Source of the DNA: Glaciecola flavus | GTDB taxonomy: Bacteria; Pseudomonadota; Gammaproteobacteria; Enterobacterales; Alteromonadaceae | Reading direction: 5' to 3' | Assembly (NCBI RefSeq): GCF_042646125.1 | Contig: NZ_JBHRSW010000023.1 | Span: 30,173 to 94,172, forward strand | Length of the DNA stretch: 64,000 nt | Shown: piece after piece, positions 54,041 through 63,947 of the stretch | Layout of the letters: every line of letters starts with the position of its first letter | Position numbering within the stretch: position 1 is the stretch's first letter | The notes under the pieces: generated by a model | What the model saw: only the letters and a program-made list of their open reading frames with translations | What the model was told of the DNA's origin: nothing | The model's database searches: none | Position numbers and translations under genes: made by a program

Positions 54041-55495
54041 TTACACGTCGTAAGTAGTAGAGGCAGTGTCGCCACCACGACCTGTCCAATTAGTATGGAA
54101 GAATTCACCACGGGGCTTGTCCAAACGCTCGTATGTATGGGCACCGAAGTAATCGCGTTGCGCTTGTAGCAAGTTAGCCGGTAAGCGCGCCGTACGATAG
54201 CCATCGAAATAGTTGAGCGCAGAGGTAATAGCTGGCATTGGTATGCCATTGATCAACGCTGCTGCACTGACTCGTCTCCAGCCTGCCTGAGCGTTTTCTA
54301 CTTTGTCTTTGAAATACTCATCAAGCAGCAAATTACTTAGTTCTGGGTTTTTATCAAAAGCTTCTTTGATATTGCCTAAAAATGCAGAGCGGATAATACA
54401 ACCGCCACGCCACATAAGCGCAATCCCGCCATAGTTTAAATGCCAGCCATGCTCTTTAGCTGCCTCGCGCATGAGCATGTAGCCTTGAGCGTATGATACG
54501 ATCTTGGAGGCGAAAACCGCTTGCTTTAAATCTTCGATAAAGCTTGCTTTATCTCCGGTAAATTCAGCTGAAGGGCCAGAAATCGTTTTTGAAGCCAATA
54601 CACGTTCTTCTTTTTGCGCAGACAAACAACGGGCGAATACGGCTTCACCGATCAGCGTGAGGGGAACTCCTAGTTCTAGTGCAGCAACCCCGGTCCATTT
54701 TCCTGTGCCTTTTTGCCCAGCCGTATCAAGAATTTTTTCGACCAGCGCTTCGCCATCTTCGTCTTTGTATGCCATGATGTCACGGCTAATTTCGATTAGG
54801 TAACTGTCTAGGTCGCCTTTGTTCCAATCGGCGAATACTTCGTGGATTTCGTCAGCATTCATCCCAAGCAGTTCTTTCATTACTTGGTAGGCTTCACAAA
54901 TGAGCTGCATGTCACCGTATTCAATGCCATTGTGAACCATTTTGACAAAGTGACCGGCGCCATCTTCCCCAACCCAGTCACAGCATGGTGCGCCGTCTTC
55001 AACTTTTGCTGATATGTGCTGAAAAATTGGCTTCACTGCTGGCCATGCTTCTGGTGAACCACCAGGCATAATCGATGGACCAGTGAGTGCGCCTTCTTCA
55101 CCACCTGATACACCCGTTCCAATAAATTGGATACCTTTTTCTTTAAGGTATTTTACTCGGCGATTAGTGTCTGGGAAGTGAGTGTTTCCGCCGTCAATGA
55201 TAATGTCGCCTTCATCAAGTAGGGGAATGAGTTGTTCGATAACTGCATCAACGGAAGGACCCGCTTTTACCATTAGCATAACTTTGCGAGGAATAGCCAA
55301 TGAATCAACAAACTCTTCAATGCTCTTGGCACCGCGTATTGACTTACCTTGAGCACGTCCGTTAATAAAATTTTCTACTTTGTCAGTAGAACGATTGTAA
55401 GCGGTAACTGTATACCCATTATTGGCCATGTTTAATATTAGGTTTTCGCCCATTACAGCGAGGCCAATGAGTCCAATGTCTGACTTGTCTTTCAT
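54041..55495 (-). CDS. gnd: 6-phosphogluconate dehydrogenase (decarboxylating)
   Basis: Oxidative pentose-phosphate enzyme giving ribulose-5-phosphate, CO2 and NADPH. At 484 aa it is full length. The Rossmann motif GLAVMGENLILN is followed by YNRSTDKV (the NADP-specific Arg), the substrate-binding GVSGGEEGALTGPSIMPGG lies at about residues 127-145, and KMVHNGIEYGDMQLICEAY carries the catalytic Lys and Glu. The C-terminal HTNWTGRGGD is typical. It stands alone; no zwf or pgl is beside it. Confidence 0.96.
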   Translation of the reverse strand: MKDKSDIGLIGLAVMGENLILNMANNGYTVTAYNRSTDKVENFINGRAQGKSIRGAKSIEEFVDSLAIPRKVMLMVKAGPSVDAVIEQLIPLLDEGDIIIDGGNTHFPDTNRRVKYLKEKGIQFIGTGVSGGEEGALTGPSIMPGGSPEAWPAVKPIFQHISAKVEDGAPCCDWVGEDGAGHFVKMVHNGIEYGDMQLICEAYQVMKELLGMNADEIHEVFADWNKGDLDSYLIEISRDIMAYKDEDGEALVEKILDTAGQKGTGKWTGVAALELGVPLTLIGEAVFARCLSAQKEERVLASKTISGPSAEFTGDKASFIEDLKQAVFASKIVSYAQGYMLMREAAKEHGWHLNYGGIALMWRGGCIIRSAFLGNIKEAFDKNPELSNLLLDEYFKDKVENAQAGWRRVSAAALINGIPMPAITSALNYFDGYRTARLPANLLQAQRDYFGAHTYERLDKPRGEFFHTNWTGRGGDTASTTYDV

Positions 55496-55689
55496 AACGT
55501 TATTGCGTGTCCAGTTATTAAGAAGTTATGTTATACGCGTGTGCTAATCAATGTTATACGATAAACCGCACACTGCACCTGATGCCCTAGTTTCCTGACG
55601 TATAATTCTGAGCTGGGGTGATTGTACACCATGGCGTTTGGTTTTACATACAAGCGCGAGTAAAAAAGCAAAGAACAACAGAATATTGC

Positions 55690-56244
55690 TTATTCCTTGT
55701 TTTGGTCTGCTGCCAAATTTACCAGATATTCTGCAACAGATTCCCACTTTGGATCATTCGGGTCAGACTGCATCGTAGAACCGAGTATTTTGCCATCTGG
55801 ACTAACAAAAATTGTGGTGGGTGTACCCTGTATATTAAGTTGTTCTATTCCCAAAGACTCGCCATTGACGACTGTCAATAAATCTAGGCCGCGAGCGCGA
55901 AGTTCGGTTTGCGGTTTGGCACCTGATTCCTCTTGAAGGCTAACGGCTAGCACTTTTAGACCTCTGTCACTGTATTTCTTTTCCAATGCATCCAAGCCGG
56001 GTTGCAGGCGTTTACAGAACGGGCACCACGTTGCCCAAAAATGCAATATAAGTGGTTTGCCTTTGTAGTCGAGGGACTGAATCTTTTTACCGTCTTCAGT
56101 GTAGAGTGTCCACTCTGGCATATAAGTGTGATTGGCGGTTTCCTGTGAGTGTGCTTTTAAGCCCGCGAAATTAAAAGCAAGCACTAACAGACTCGCTAAC
56201 AGGAAAGGGATAAAACGACGTTGTTGCACAATAGTTCTCTGCAT
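55690..56244 (-). CDS. TlpA/ResA-like thioredoxin, exported
   Basis: A 184-residue periplasmic thioredoxin-fold protein. The hydrophobic segment at about residues 12-31 is a signal peptide or anchor; the redox motif WCPFC lies at about residues 73-77 within LILHFWATWCPFCKRLQPGL, and the cis-Pro loop is QGTPTTIFV. TlpA-like proteins reduce disulfides for cytochrome c maturation or act in protection of thiols. It is a single gene downstream of no obvious partner; the 212-bp gap to the next gene holds no recognised feature. Confidence 0.85.
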   Translation of the reverse strand: MQRTIVQQRRFIPFLLASLLVLAFNFAGLKAHSQETANHTYMPEWTLYTEDGKKIQSLDYKGKPLILHFWATWCPFCKRLQPGLDALEKKYSDRGLKVLAVSLQEESGAKPQTELRARGLDLLTVVNGESLGIEQLNIQGTPTTIFVSPDGKILGSTMQSDPNDPKWESVAEYLVNLAADQNKE

Positions 56245-56456
56245 ATGGATTTATGAATATGGGTAAAGACCGTTTGCAATAGAGAATTATTTCTTTTATC
56301 AACTCATTGTTTTGCTTGCAATGCCGTTAAATGTTAGAGCATCACACTCAGTATTGCGTGGACTTGTTTGTTTTGTGTACAGCTTGTCTAAATCGAAGCA
56401 CGAGTCCGTGTGAAATTGAGTAAGTTTTTACTATCTGAAGAGAAATATGCCTTAAG

Positions 56457-58808
56457 ATGTCGTTAGCGCAAATTAAAAGACTGAGCCTAAATGCTCAAAT
56501 TACCCTGTTAAGTGTATGCCTTGTTGTGATTACAGCCGGTATCTTGATGTCTGCTTATTGGTTGCAAACGGCAAACTACAGTCAAAATCAAATCGAACGA
56601 CGCCTTCAAAGCGCTGAAAATGTCATCAATCAATATTTGTTCGCAAAGGCATCTATCCTAGAGACGGCTTCGCGAGTGCTTACCGCAGATTTTGGGTTTA
56701 AGCAAGCTGTTGCGACTAAAGACAGCGCGACAATTCAGAGTGTTTTGTTCAACCACGGACAGCGCATTGAAGCAGATCTAATGGTGTTAGTAGATACAGA
56801 AGGCCACGTGTTGAGCACTAGCAGTGTAGTAGATTTGCCTATCGAAAGTTTGCAACATGCTGTTCAGGCTCTGTCTTTTGACTTACAGAGCACACAAATA
56901 CTGGTCATAGATGAAAAGGTTTATCAGCTAATTCTGCTGCCAGTCAAGGCACCAAGAACCATTGCTTACTCTCTAATTGGTTTTAAAATTGACTCGCTTG
57001 CGCTGCAAGAACTTAAGCGATTAAATGACATCGATGTTACTTTGGTGGCTGATGAGCAGGTCTTGTATTCGAGTTTACCGTCAATTTCTCAAGCTTCGCA
57101 AAATGTGAATTCACCTCAGCTCGACGACAAGGGTTTTTGGAGGCAAAACAATTTCGCAAACACCGCTATTCAATTTGCTAAGGATGATTCGGTATACGCG
57201 GTACTATCGGCTTCCTTGGAGGCAGAAAAAAAAGAATTCGAGCAGTTAATTCGCTCAATGTTACTGATGGGAAGTGCAATTGTATTGGTCTCTGTTGTGC
57301 TCTCTCGACTATTATCGCTAAGGATAACCACGCCTTTAAGTAAGCTCATTGATATTACGAAAAAAATTAGTCGAGGAAACTTTTCTATTCAAGAAAAAGC
57401 ACAATCTAGTTCGCTTGAATTTTCCGAATTAAATAAGGCTTTTTTCAGGATGGGCGAAGCCATTCAACAGCGTGAGGGCGAAATAAAATACCAAGCAGAA
57501 CACGATGCATTGACGGGCTTGTTTAACCGAAGCATGTTGTTGTCCAATATTGATCGCGCGCTTGAACAGGAAAAAGACTTTCTTATTGTTGGCGTAAATA
57601 TACGACAATTTGCACAAGTGAACGACACCATGGGGCCGCAAGCCGGGGATGAATGCTTGCGCTTTGTTGCGCAGCGCTTACAGCAATATTTGACGCGATT
57701 TAGTGATTCTGAATTTGCTTACGCCGCGCGCATTGCAGCCGATGATTTCTTGATTTCTATTCCTATTGTTTCAGAGTCAGAAGTCTCTTACATTGTACAC
57801 GACTTAAATGGCACACTTTCACGCCCTTACACACTGAATGATCTTACTATCAATCTTAATTTCCGTTTGGGGGTAACCTCTACTTTGGCGTGTACTTGCA
57901 ACGCAGAAACATTGTTACGACGCGTCGCAATAGCCGCAAATTTTGCGAAAACCGAACAAAGCCGTATTCGTTACTACGTGCACGGCGAAGATGAAGCGTA
58001 TTTAGCTAGGCTTCAGATGTTGGAAGAATTGAAAGATGCCATCAATAATGACGATGGCGAATTGTTCTTTAACTATCAGCCTAAATTGGATTTGTCAGAG
58101 AATAAGGTAAACAAAGCTGAAGCACTTATTCGCTGGATAAATAAAAATGGGGAATTTGTTAACCCCGAGGTATTCATTGGACTTGCTGAGCAATCCGGTC
58201 TAATTGTTACCCTCACAAGGTGGGTAATTACCAAGGTCATTGAGCAACTTGCTGACTGGCAAACGCAAGGCCATATAATTAATGTGTCGATTAATCTATC
58301 AGCGCAGGATATACAACATCCTGACTTTGTAGACTTTTTACTGCAGCAGATTGCCTTGTTCAAAGTGTCGGCATCACAAATAACCCTAGAACTTACTGAA
58401 CGGGATTTGGTAGAAAACGAAGAACTTGTTGTCGAGCGCTTGACCTATTTAAAATCCTTAGATTTTGATGTGTCGGTTGATGACTATGGTATTGGTCAGT
58501 CTTCTTTGTCGAAATTAAAGCGCCTGCCTATAGATGAACTCAAAATAGACAAGAGTTTTATCATGAAGCTAGATCAGTCTGAAACGGATCAAGACATTGT
58601 AAGCTCGACGATTGCCCTAGGGCACAAACTCGGTTTGAGAGTAGTCGCAGAAGGTGTCGAAAACAAAGAGAGTTTGCAGCTATTACGCGAGTTCGATTGC
58701 AACTTAGTGCAAGGGTATTTTGTCTCGCGCCCCTTAAAAGCTAAAGAATTTATCGATTGGTATTTGAGTTATGAAATACCGCTTGTGTCGGAGTATAAGA
58801 TGGATTAA
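56457..58808 (+). CDS. Cyclic-di-GMP protein with degenerate GGDEF and intact EAL domains
   Basis: A 783-residue membrane protein. Helix 1 lies at about residues 15-35, a periplasmic double-Cache-like sensor at about 40-265, helix 2 at about 268-290, HAMP at about 292-345, GGDEF domain at about 350-515 and EAL at about 530-775. The GGDEF signature is replaced by AADDF (about residue 427), so cyclase activity is unlikely. The EAL domain keeps AEALIRW, the Asn of NVSINLS, ELTERD, VDDYGIGQSS, the Lys of ELKIDKSF and VAEGVE, so it is probably an active phosphodiesterase. ATG is preceded by a weak ribosome-binding site. Confidence 0.9.
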   Translation: MSLAQIKRLSLNAQITLLSVCLVVITAGILMSAYWLQTANYSQNQIERRLQSAENVINQYLFAKASILETASRVLTADFGFKQAVATKDSATIQSVLFNHGQRIEADLMVLVDTEGHVLSTSSVVDLPIESLQHAVQALSFDLQSTQILVIDEKVYQLILLPVKAPRTIAYSLIGFKIDSLALQELKRLNDIDVTLVADEQVLYSSLPSISQASQNVNSPQLDDKGFWRQNNFANTAIQFAKDDSVYAVLSASLEAEKKEFEQLIRSMLLMGSAIVLVSVVLSRLLSLRITTPLSKLIDITKKISRGNFSIQEKAQSSSLEFSELNKAFFRMGEAIQQREGEIKYQAEHDALTGLFNRSMLLSNIDRALEQEKDFLIVGVNIRQFAQVNDTMGPQAGDECLRFVAQRLQQYLTRFSDSEFAYAARIAADDFLISIPIVSESEVSYIVHDLNGTLSRPYTLNDLTINLNFRLGVTSTLACTCNAETLLRRVAIAANFAKTEQSRIRYYVHGEDEAYLARLQMLEELKDAINNDDGELFFNYQPKLDLSENKVNKAEALIRWINKNGEFVNPEVFIGLAEQSGLIVTLTRWVITKVIEQLADWQTQGHIINVSINLSAQDIQHPDFVDFLLQQIALFKVSASQITLELTERDLVENEELVVERLTYLKSLDFDVSVDDYGIGQSSLSKLKRLPIDELKIDKSFIMKLDQSETDQDIVSSTIALGHKLGLRVVAEGVENKESLQLLREFDCNLVQGYFVSRPLKAKEFIDWYLSYEIPLVSEYKMD

Positions 58809-58900
58809 CACTACTTACTACCCTCTGTGACAGCTGACTTTAAGGCTTTTTTGATGCATTTCAGATTCAAAAACAGCGGGTAATTACGGAGTAAATGTAG

Positions 58901-59701
58901 TCAAGATATGAAAATAGGCTGGCCATTAGTACTGAGTGGGTATACTGCTGTGGTGCCGATTCACCTACGGGGAATATTCATGGTGACACCGCGCCTAATA
59001 TTGTTTTATATGACTATCAGCCCTCTCGGGCGGGTAAATACGCGGCTGACTTTTTACGCAACGATAATCAGCAAGATTATACCGGCTACTTACAAGTAGA
59101 CGGCTATGCAGGCTATCATCAATTGCCGGCAACACTGGTAGTCTGTATGGCACATATTCGTCGCAAGTTCAAAGAGGTGGATAAAGCACAAAGCAAAAAC
59201 AACAAGCTTACTGGCAAAGCCACGTGGGCGCTTAACCATATTCAAAAGCTTTATCGCATAGAAGAAGCCATCAAGGGCTTGTCAGTAGAGGCGCGCTACA
59301 AAGTACGCCAAGAAAAGGCCGTGCCATTACTTATCCAATTTAAAACCTGGTTGGATAAGTCTGCACCGCATGTCATGCCCGAAAGTTTACTAGGCAAAGC
59401 GCTGAACTATGCACTTAACCAATGGGAAAAAGCCATTCGCTATTGTGATGACGGCAGACTAGATATAGACAACAATAGATCCGAACGCGCCATTAAGCCC
59501 TTCGTGATGGGACGCAAAGCTTTTTTGTTCTCAAAAACAGCCAATGGTGCAAAGGCAAGTGCGACACTTTACTCGATTGTACAAACAGCTAAAGCAAACG
59601 GTCTTGTTCCTTACGATTACCTAGTGCATGTGATGGAAAAAATCATGCATAGCGAGCATGATCCTGAGAAACTTGCGTCGTGGAGCGTGATATTAGACTA
59701 G
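58901..59701 (+). pseudogene. IS66 transposase TnpC, C-terminal fragment
   Basis: Open from 58901 in one frame: the region before 59123 encodes TEWVYCCGADSP and NIVLYDYQPSRAGKYAADFL, the central IS66 core, and continues through VCMAHIRRKF and DGRLDIDNNRSERAIKPFVM, the conserved catalytic C-terminal part. It differs from the other copy by four residues in 192. The N-terminal about 240 residues are lost and a stop (58898-58900) precedes the fragment, so it cannot be active. Confidence 0.85.
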
Positions 59702-59722
59702 TGTGGTTCTTTTGACGTTTAC
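58901..59722 (+). mobile_element. IS66-family insertion sequence, 5'-truncated copy
   Basis: This copy carries the 3' half of the transposase gene and the right end, ending GTGTGGTTCTTTTGACGTTTAC at about 59722. The right end matches the reverse complement of the other copy's end at 61869 (one base different in the shared stretch). The left part of the element, tnpA and tnpB are missing. It is almost identical to 61869-62599 and in opposite orientation, so the two form a long inverted repeat around the ATPase gene. Confidence 0.85.
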
Positions 59723-59806
59723 GATGCTTTTATAGACCCGAATCAAGTGAACAGCCACGGGTAGTGGCTATTCCTTATTAGATGGTGAATTCCTAATTTA
59801 CTAATT

Positions 59807-61255
59807 CTAAGCTGGCAAAAATAGATCGTTTAAAGTGACTACTAGTGGATTTAGCTCGTTAAAATGTTCATTTTTAGTAACACCTTCAGCTGTAACGAGA
59901 ATGAACCTAACATTATATTTATTGCCAGTTTGCTCATTAAAAACCACTCGTTTATTAATTAGTTCTTTTTTGTAGCTCTCGCTAATAGTAAACGGGCCGT
60001 CATAGTATTTACACTCAATGATTTCAATATTTCGACTCCGCCCCTCATGACTGAGTAATAAATCTATTTGAGCGCCTTTTTCCTGTTTTTTTTTGGCTCT
60101 ATACGACCAGTAATGACTTGATGTGGGTATTCCGCTTATGCCAATAGCCGCCTTTATCTGTTTTACATGAGCGTGGCATAATTTTTCAAATGTATATCCT
60201 GACCATATAGCGTACTCCTGAGAGTTAGATGATTTTTCCCAATCGTTAGTTTTATTTTTTCCTGCCATCCAACGATTATGAAAATATGAAAAAAAGTCTG
60301 TCGCTACGTAGATATTTTCTCGGCTAATGTTACCAAATTTTGAGTATTCTGTGATGAAGCCTGAACCTAGCAGCTCTTCTATTGTTTTGGTTATATGCCC
60401 ATTGGAAACTTTAAGTTTATTTGCTAAATCTGATTTAGTAAGTCCACTCCATCTATCAGTTAAGGCAGTCATTACTTTATAATGATATTCAGGGTGCCTG
60501 AATAATGAATGGTACAGCTCCTCGTACTCTCCTTGAAGTAGTGCATGTTTAGCAAAACATATCTCTTGTATGGCCTGTTGAGGAGTACAAGCACGATTTA
60601 ATTCAGCGAGATATTTAGCAACCCCACCAAGTGCCATATAAATATTGGCAATGGCTTTGTTATTATAGTGATTGAAGCCATTAGCCTCTAAGAATCGCTT
60701 GGTATTGAAAAGGTCAAATTGCTCCATTGGGAGTTTGCGGGTTATCCTGTTATGTAGAGGGCCTTTGTTTTTCACGACCTTCTTAAGCATGTATGAAGCG
60801 GCAGAGCCACAAACAACTAATGACAACCCTTGCCGCCTAGATACATACTTATTCCAAAACTCGCCTATCTCAGCAAGCAAGCCAGATCTTTGTGTATCCA
60901 TCCAAGGTAATTCATCGATGAATATCACTAACGTTTCATTTTGTGGAAAATTATCAAGACACTCTCTTAATATTTCAAAAGCATCAAACCAATCTTCAGC
61001 TTTTCGTTCTTTGAATGCTGGGTTAAATCGCGCGATTTCAGCCAAGAATGCTTTGATCTGAATTCTTTTTGGTTGCTCGAAGCGTCCAGTAAATTCTATG
61101 TGCTTTATTTTTTCTTTACTGCAAAAGTGGAGAATAGTTTCAGTTTTACCGATTCTACGGCGGCCAAATAACGCTAAAAATGACGAAGAGCTGCTGTTTA
61201 TTTGCTCTTTTAAGGCTTTTAGCTCTGTTTCTCTGCCTACAAACTTAGTAACCAT
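59807..61255 (-). CDS. AAA ATPase with C-terminal DUF234-type nuclease-like domain
   Basis: About 482 residues from MVTKFVGRETEL. The P-loop GRRRIGKT lies at residues 31-38 and Walker B in LVIFIDELPWMD (about 105-116). After a winged-helix region (SDLANKLKVSNGHITKTIEELL, about 285-305) the C-terminal part contains QIDLLLSHEG and IIECKYY, a PD-(D/E)xK-like motif (D, E, K). The family is common in archaea and bacteria with unclear function. The ATG at 61255 is preferred over in-frame alternatives up to 61336 since homology starts there. It is flanked by two inverted IS66 copies and has a striking repeated palindrome upstream, so a mobile or selfish unit is plausible. Confidence 0.8.
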   Translation of the reverse strand: MVTKFVGRETELKALKEQINSSSSSFLALFGRRRIGKTETILHFCSKEKIKHIEFTGRFEQPKRIQIKAFLAEIARFNPAFKERKAEDWFDAFEILRECLDNFPQNETLVIFIDELPWMDTQRSGLLAEIGEFWNKYVSRRQGLSLVVCGSAASYMLKKVVKNKGPLHNRITRKLPMEQFDLFNTKRFLEANGFNHYNNKAIANIYMALGGVAKYLAELNRACTPQQAIQEICFAKHALLQGEYEELYHSLFRHPEYHYKVMTALTDRWSGLTKSDLANKLKVSNGHITKTIEELLGSGFITEYSKFGNISRENIYVATDFFSYFHNRWMAGKNKTNDWEKSSNSQEYAIWSGYTFEKLCHAHVKQIKAAIGISGIPTSSHYWSYRAKKKQEKGAQIDLLLSHEGRSRNIEIIECKYYDGPFTISESYKKELINKRVVFNEQTGNKYNVRFILVTAEGVTKNEHFNELNPLVVTLNDLFLPA

Positions 61256-61271
61256 TATTTCTATCACCTTT

Positions 61272-61393
61272 GAGATTGCGAAATATCTATAAAAAATATT
61301 AAGGTATTTCGCAATCTTAAAGCATTTCCCTAGCAATAAACAAGTTGAGATTGCGAAATAAGCCCACTAAATTTAACTTTATTTCGCATTCTC
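61272..61393. promoter_or_regulatory. Doubled inverted-repeat operator upstream of the AAA ATPase
   Basis: Four copies of GAGATTGCGAAATA occur in alternating orientation: 61272-61285 (+), 61305-61318 (-), 61347-61360 (+), 61380-61393 (-), with one mismatch in copies 2 and 4. Both inverted pairs have exactly 19 bp between arms. They lie just before the ATPase start and suggest binding sites of a dimeric regulator. Confidence 0.75.
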
Positions 61394-61500
61394 AATAGTC
61401 TTTTCATGTCGAATACAAAAAAACGAATAATCGAATGTTGCTTCTCATATTGTCTAGGTTGTTGATTATATTGTTATTTGGTGTTTTGTTGGGTTCGTAA

Positions 61501-61833
61501 CTTGTTTGTGCACATATGAACGGTCGGATCTACGATCCAACCCTTGGACGATTCTTGCAGGCTGATCCGTTTATTCAGGCACTTAGCAACTCTCAAAACT
61601 ACAATCGCTATAGTTATGTGCTTAACAATCCGATGAGCTACACCGATCCGAGCGGTTACTTTTTCAAAAAATTATGGCAGAAGACTACAGGAGCATTGTT
61701 AAGAGCTATAGCAAACATTCCTATTCTTAACTTGGCCGCACACGCAGCAGCTTGCTATTTTGGCGACCCTTTAGGATGCGCTGCTTACGCTTCTGCGTCC
61801 ACTTATGCTAATGGAATTGAATCCAGAGATTGA
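61501..61833 (+). pseudogene. Rhs-repeat core fragment
   Basis: About 110 residues starting at the Rhs core signature HMNGRIYDPTLGRFLQADPF followed by YNRYSYVLNNPMSYTDPSGYF, the conserved end of the Rhs shell after which a toxin domain follows in intact proteins. The remaining ~50 residues (ALLRAIANIPILNLAAHAAA...) are short and hydrophobic and could be the start of a toxin tip or a random tail. The large N-terminal part is missing and a stop codon lies immediately upstream, so this is a displaced end of an Rhs gene. Confidence 0.75.
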
Positions 61834-61889
61834 ACGAATGGATAATATGCAATATTAACTTTTTTAACGTAAGCGTCAAAAGAACCACA

Positions 61890-63234
61890 CTAGTCTAATA
61901 TCACGCTCCACGGCGCAAGTTTCTCAGGATCATGCTCGCTATGCATGATTTTTTCCATCACATGCACTAGGTAATCATAAGGAACGAGACCGTTTGCTTT
62001 AGCTGTTTGTACAATCGAGTAAAGTGTCGCACTTGCGTTTGCACCATTGGCTGTTTTTGAGAACAAAAAAGCTTTGCGTCCCATCACGAAGGGCTTAATG
62101 GCGCGTTCGGATCTATTGTTGTCTATATCTAGTCTGCCGTCATCACAATAGCGAATGGCTTTTTCCCATTGGTTAAGTGCATAGTTCAGCGCTTTGCCTA
62201 GTAAACTTTCGGGCATGACATGCGGTGCAGACTTATCCAACCAGGTTTTAAATTGGATAAGTAATGGCACGGCCTTTTCTTGGCGTATTTTGTAGCGCGC
62301 CTCTACTGACAGCCCCTTGATGGCTTCTTCTATGCGATAAAGCTTTTGAATATGGTTAAGCGCCCATGTGGCTTTGCCAGTAAGCTTGTTGGTTTTGCTT
62401 TGTGCTTTATCCACCTCTTTGAACTTGCGACGAATATGCGCCATGCAGACCACCAGTGTTGCCGGCAATGGATGATAGCCTGCATAGCCGTCTACTTGTA
62501 AGTAGCCGGTATAATCTTGCTGATTATCGTTGCGTAAAAAGTCAGCCGCGTATTTACCCGCCCGAGAGGGCTGATAGTCATATAAAACAATATTAGGCGN
62601 NNNNNNNNNNNNNNNNNNNNNNNNNNNNNNNNNNNNNNNNNNNNNNNNNNCTTGATACCCAGTTGACTAAAGATGACTTCTTGTCGATATAACGGCAGGC
62701 CATGTTGGTATTTAGCGGTGATTAACTGGGCAAGGATACTCGGTGTGGCATAACTCTTTGGTAAAATACTTGCCACTGGTGGGGCTTGTTTAATCGGTGT
62801 CTTCGTCTCATTTTCTTGGCAGTGTCTGCAAGCATATTTTAAGCGATGGTGCTCTTCTACTTTTGTTGTTGCCGGCACGAAGACGAATTTTTCAGTCACG
62901 TCTTTGCCCATTATGTGCATTTCACCTTGGCAACAGTCACACACTTTATCGGCTTCATCGATATCGTGTACGACCACTTCACGAGGAATATGGTCGNNNN
63001 NNNNNNNNNNNNNNNNNNNNNNNNNNTAAACAAGTTACCTTGGGCAACATGCGCTTCGCTTTTGCTCGCAAAGAGTTTGTGTTTCGCCAATCGAAACTGC
63101 TCTTCAAGGAAATCTAAACGCGCTTCTTGCAAGGCAATCAGAGCGTCTTTTTCAGTCGTCGTTAAGCCTTGCTCATCGCGCTTTTGCTTGAGCAAGGTTA
63201 TTTGTTTACTGGACTGTTCGAGGCTTAATTTCAT
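61890..63234 (-). CDS. tnpC: IS66 transposase TnpC, interrupted by Ns
   Basis: The catalytic transposase. The N-terminal coiled coil MKLSLEQSSKQITLLKQKRD and KLFASKSEAHVAQGNLF (63234-63027), a zinc-finger section with CDCCQGEMHI and YACRHCQE (62996-62651), and the catalytic C-terminal part (62599-61890, DIDNNRSERAIKPFVMGRKA) are readable in separate pieces. The two N runs have placeholder lengths: the total is not a multiple of three and about 90 residues expected between LGIK and NIVLYDYQ are absent. It is probably intact in the real genome, but this cannot be seen here. Confidence 0.8.
62600..62650. other. Assembly gap (51 N)
   Basis: A run of 51 N inside IS66 tnpC, probably from scaffolding across the repeat shared with 58901-59722. 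The true gap is likely several hundred bases, since the missing transposase core is longer than 17 codons. Confidence 0.95.
62997..63026. other. Assembly gap (30 N)
   Basis: A run of 30 N inside IS66 tnpC between the coiled-coil and zinc-finger segments. Its true length is unknown. Confidence 0.95.
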
Positions 63235-63321
63235 GGCATGTATTTTACCGTAAAGCAGGGTTCAGGTGTTGTTTTTACTTAGACTAAATCGTGATCGATA
63301 ATCGCTGTTTATGATCTGCGG

Positions 63322-63669
63322 TTATAAGCCAGCAGAGGCATAAAACAAGGGCTGATGGCCGTGTATATCAAAGCCACCTAGGAGGCTATTGAGTTGTTGT
63401 TCAGTCAAACAGATCGACGCCTGCTTACTGTTAGGCCACTTGAACGTTTCCTTCTCTAAGCGTTTACTCCACATGGCTAAACCAGTGTTATCCCAATACA
63501 ATATCTTAAGGCGTTTGCGGGTACGATTAGTGAAGACAAACAACGCGCCTGACATGAGGGTGACATCAAGCTCTTGCTCAACAATTAGCGCGAGGCCGTT
63601 AAACTGCTTGCGAAAGTCTACCGTCTTTGGGTAAAGATATACGGCTTTTGGGTCAACAAACATTCTCAT
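63322..63669 (-). CDS. tnpB: IS66 accessory protein TnpB
   Basis: About 115 residues, the normal length for IS66 TnpB. The conserved start MRMFVDPKAVYLYPKTVDFR and the core ALFVFTNRTRKRLKILYWDNTGLAMWSKRLE are typical. The start ATG at 63669 overlaps the stop of tnpA (ATGA), which is the usual coupling in this family. The gene product is required for transposition; its biochemical role is poorly defined. Confidence 0.92.
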   Translation of the reverse strand: MRMFVDPKAVYLYPKTVDFRKQFNGLALIVEQELDVTLMSGALFVFTNRTRKRLKILYWDNTGLAMWSKRLEKETFKWPNSKQASICLTEQQLNSLLGGFDIHGHQPLFYASAGL

Positions 63670-63947
63670 GCAGCCAGTCCTTTCAATAAAGTGGCCAACC
63701 AAATGGGATCGCATTGTGTAGAAAGTGATAGTTGCGCATACTGTGTTTGCAAGACGACAGTGCTCGGCCTTGGCGTCACTTGCGCTTTGACGAACTGCCC
63801 AGATTGTACGGCAGGCGAATTAGTCATTATAGGTTTTTTACTTTGCGCTGGCATGGATAGCCCCATGGCATGTCGGCGAGAGTAAAAGGTTTGCACCGGT
63901 ATCTTCTGCTCAGCACAAAATTGCTTTGTTGTACCGTAACCGATCAT
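63666..63947 (-). CDS. tnpA: IS66 accessory protein TnpA
   Basis: 93 residues with the N-terminal helix-turn-helix pattern QFCAEQKIPVQTFYSRRHAM that characterises IS66 TnpA, followed by a low-complexity middle. In-frame codons upstream of the ATG remain open to near the window edge but offer no standard start codon, so the ATG at 63947 is taken. It overlaps tnpB by four bases. Confidence 0.85.
   Translation of the reverse strand: MIGYGTTKQFCAEQKIPVQTFYSRRHAMGLSMPAQSKKPIMTNSPAVQSGQFVKAQVTPRPSTVVLQTQYAQLSLSTQCDPIWLATLLKGLAA

Noticed and set aside
58908..59099. Separate small open frame before the truncated IS66 transposase
   Set aside because: It is an out-of-frame reading of the IS66 core; the true transposase frame over the same bases encodes conserved IS66 residues.
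62492..62977. 161-codon open frame spanning the N run in IS66
   Set aside because: It is an artefact of reading through 51 Ns of arbitrary length; the part after the gap is out of the transposase frame.
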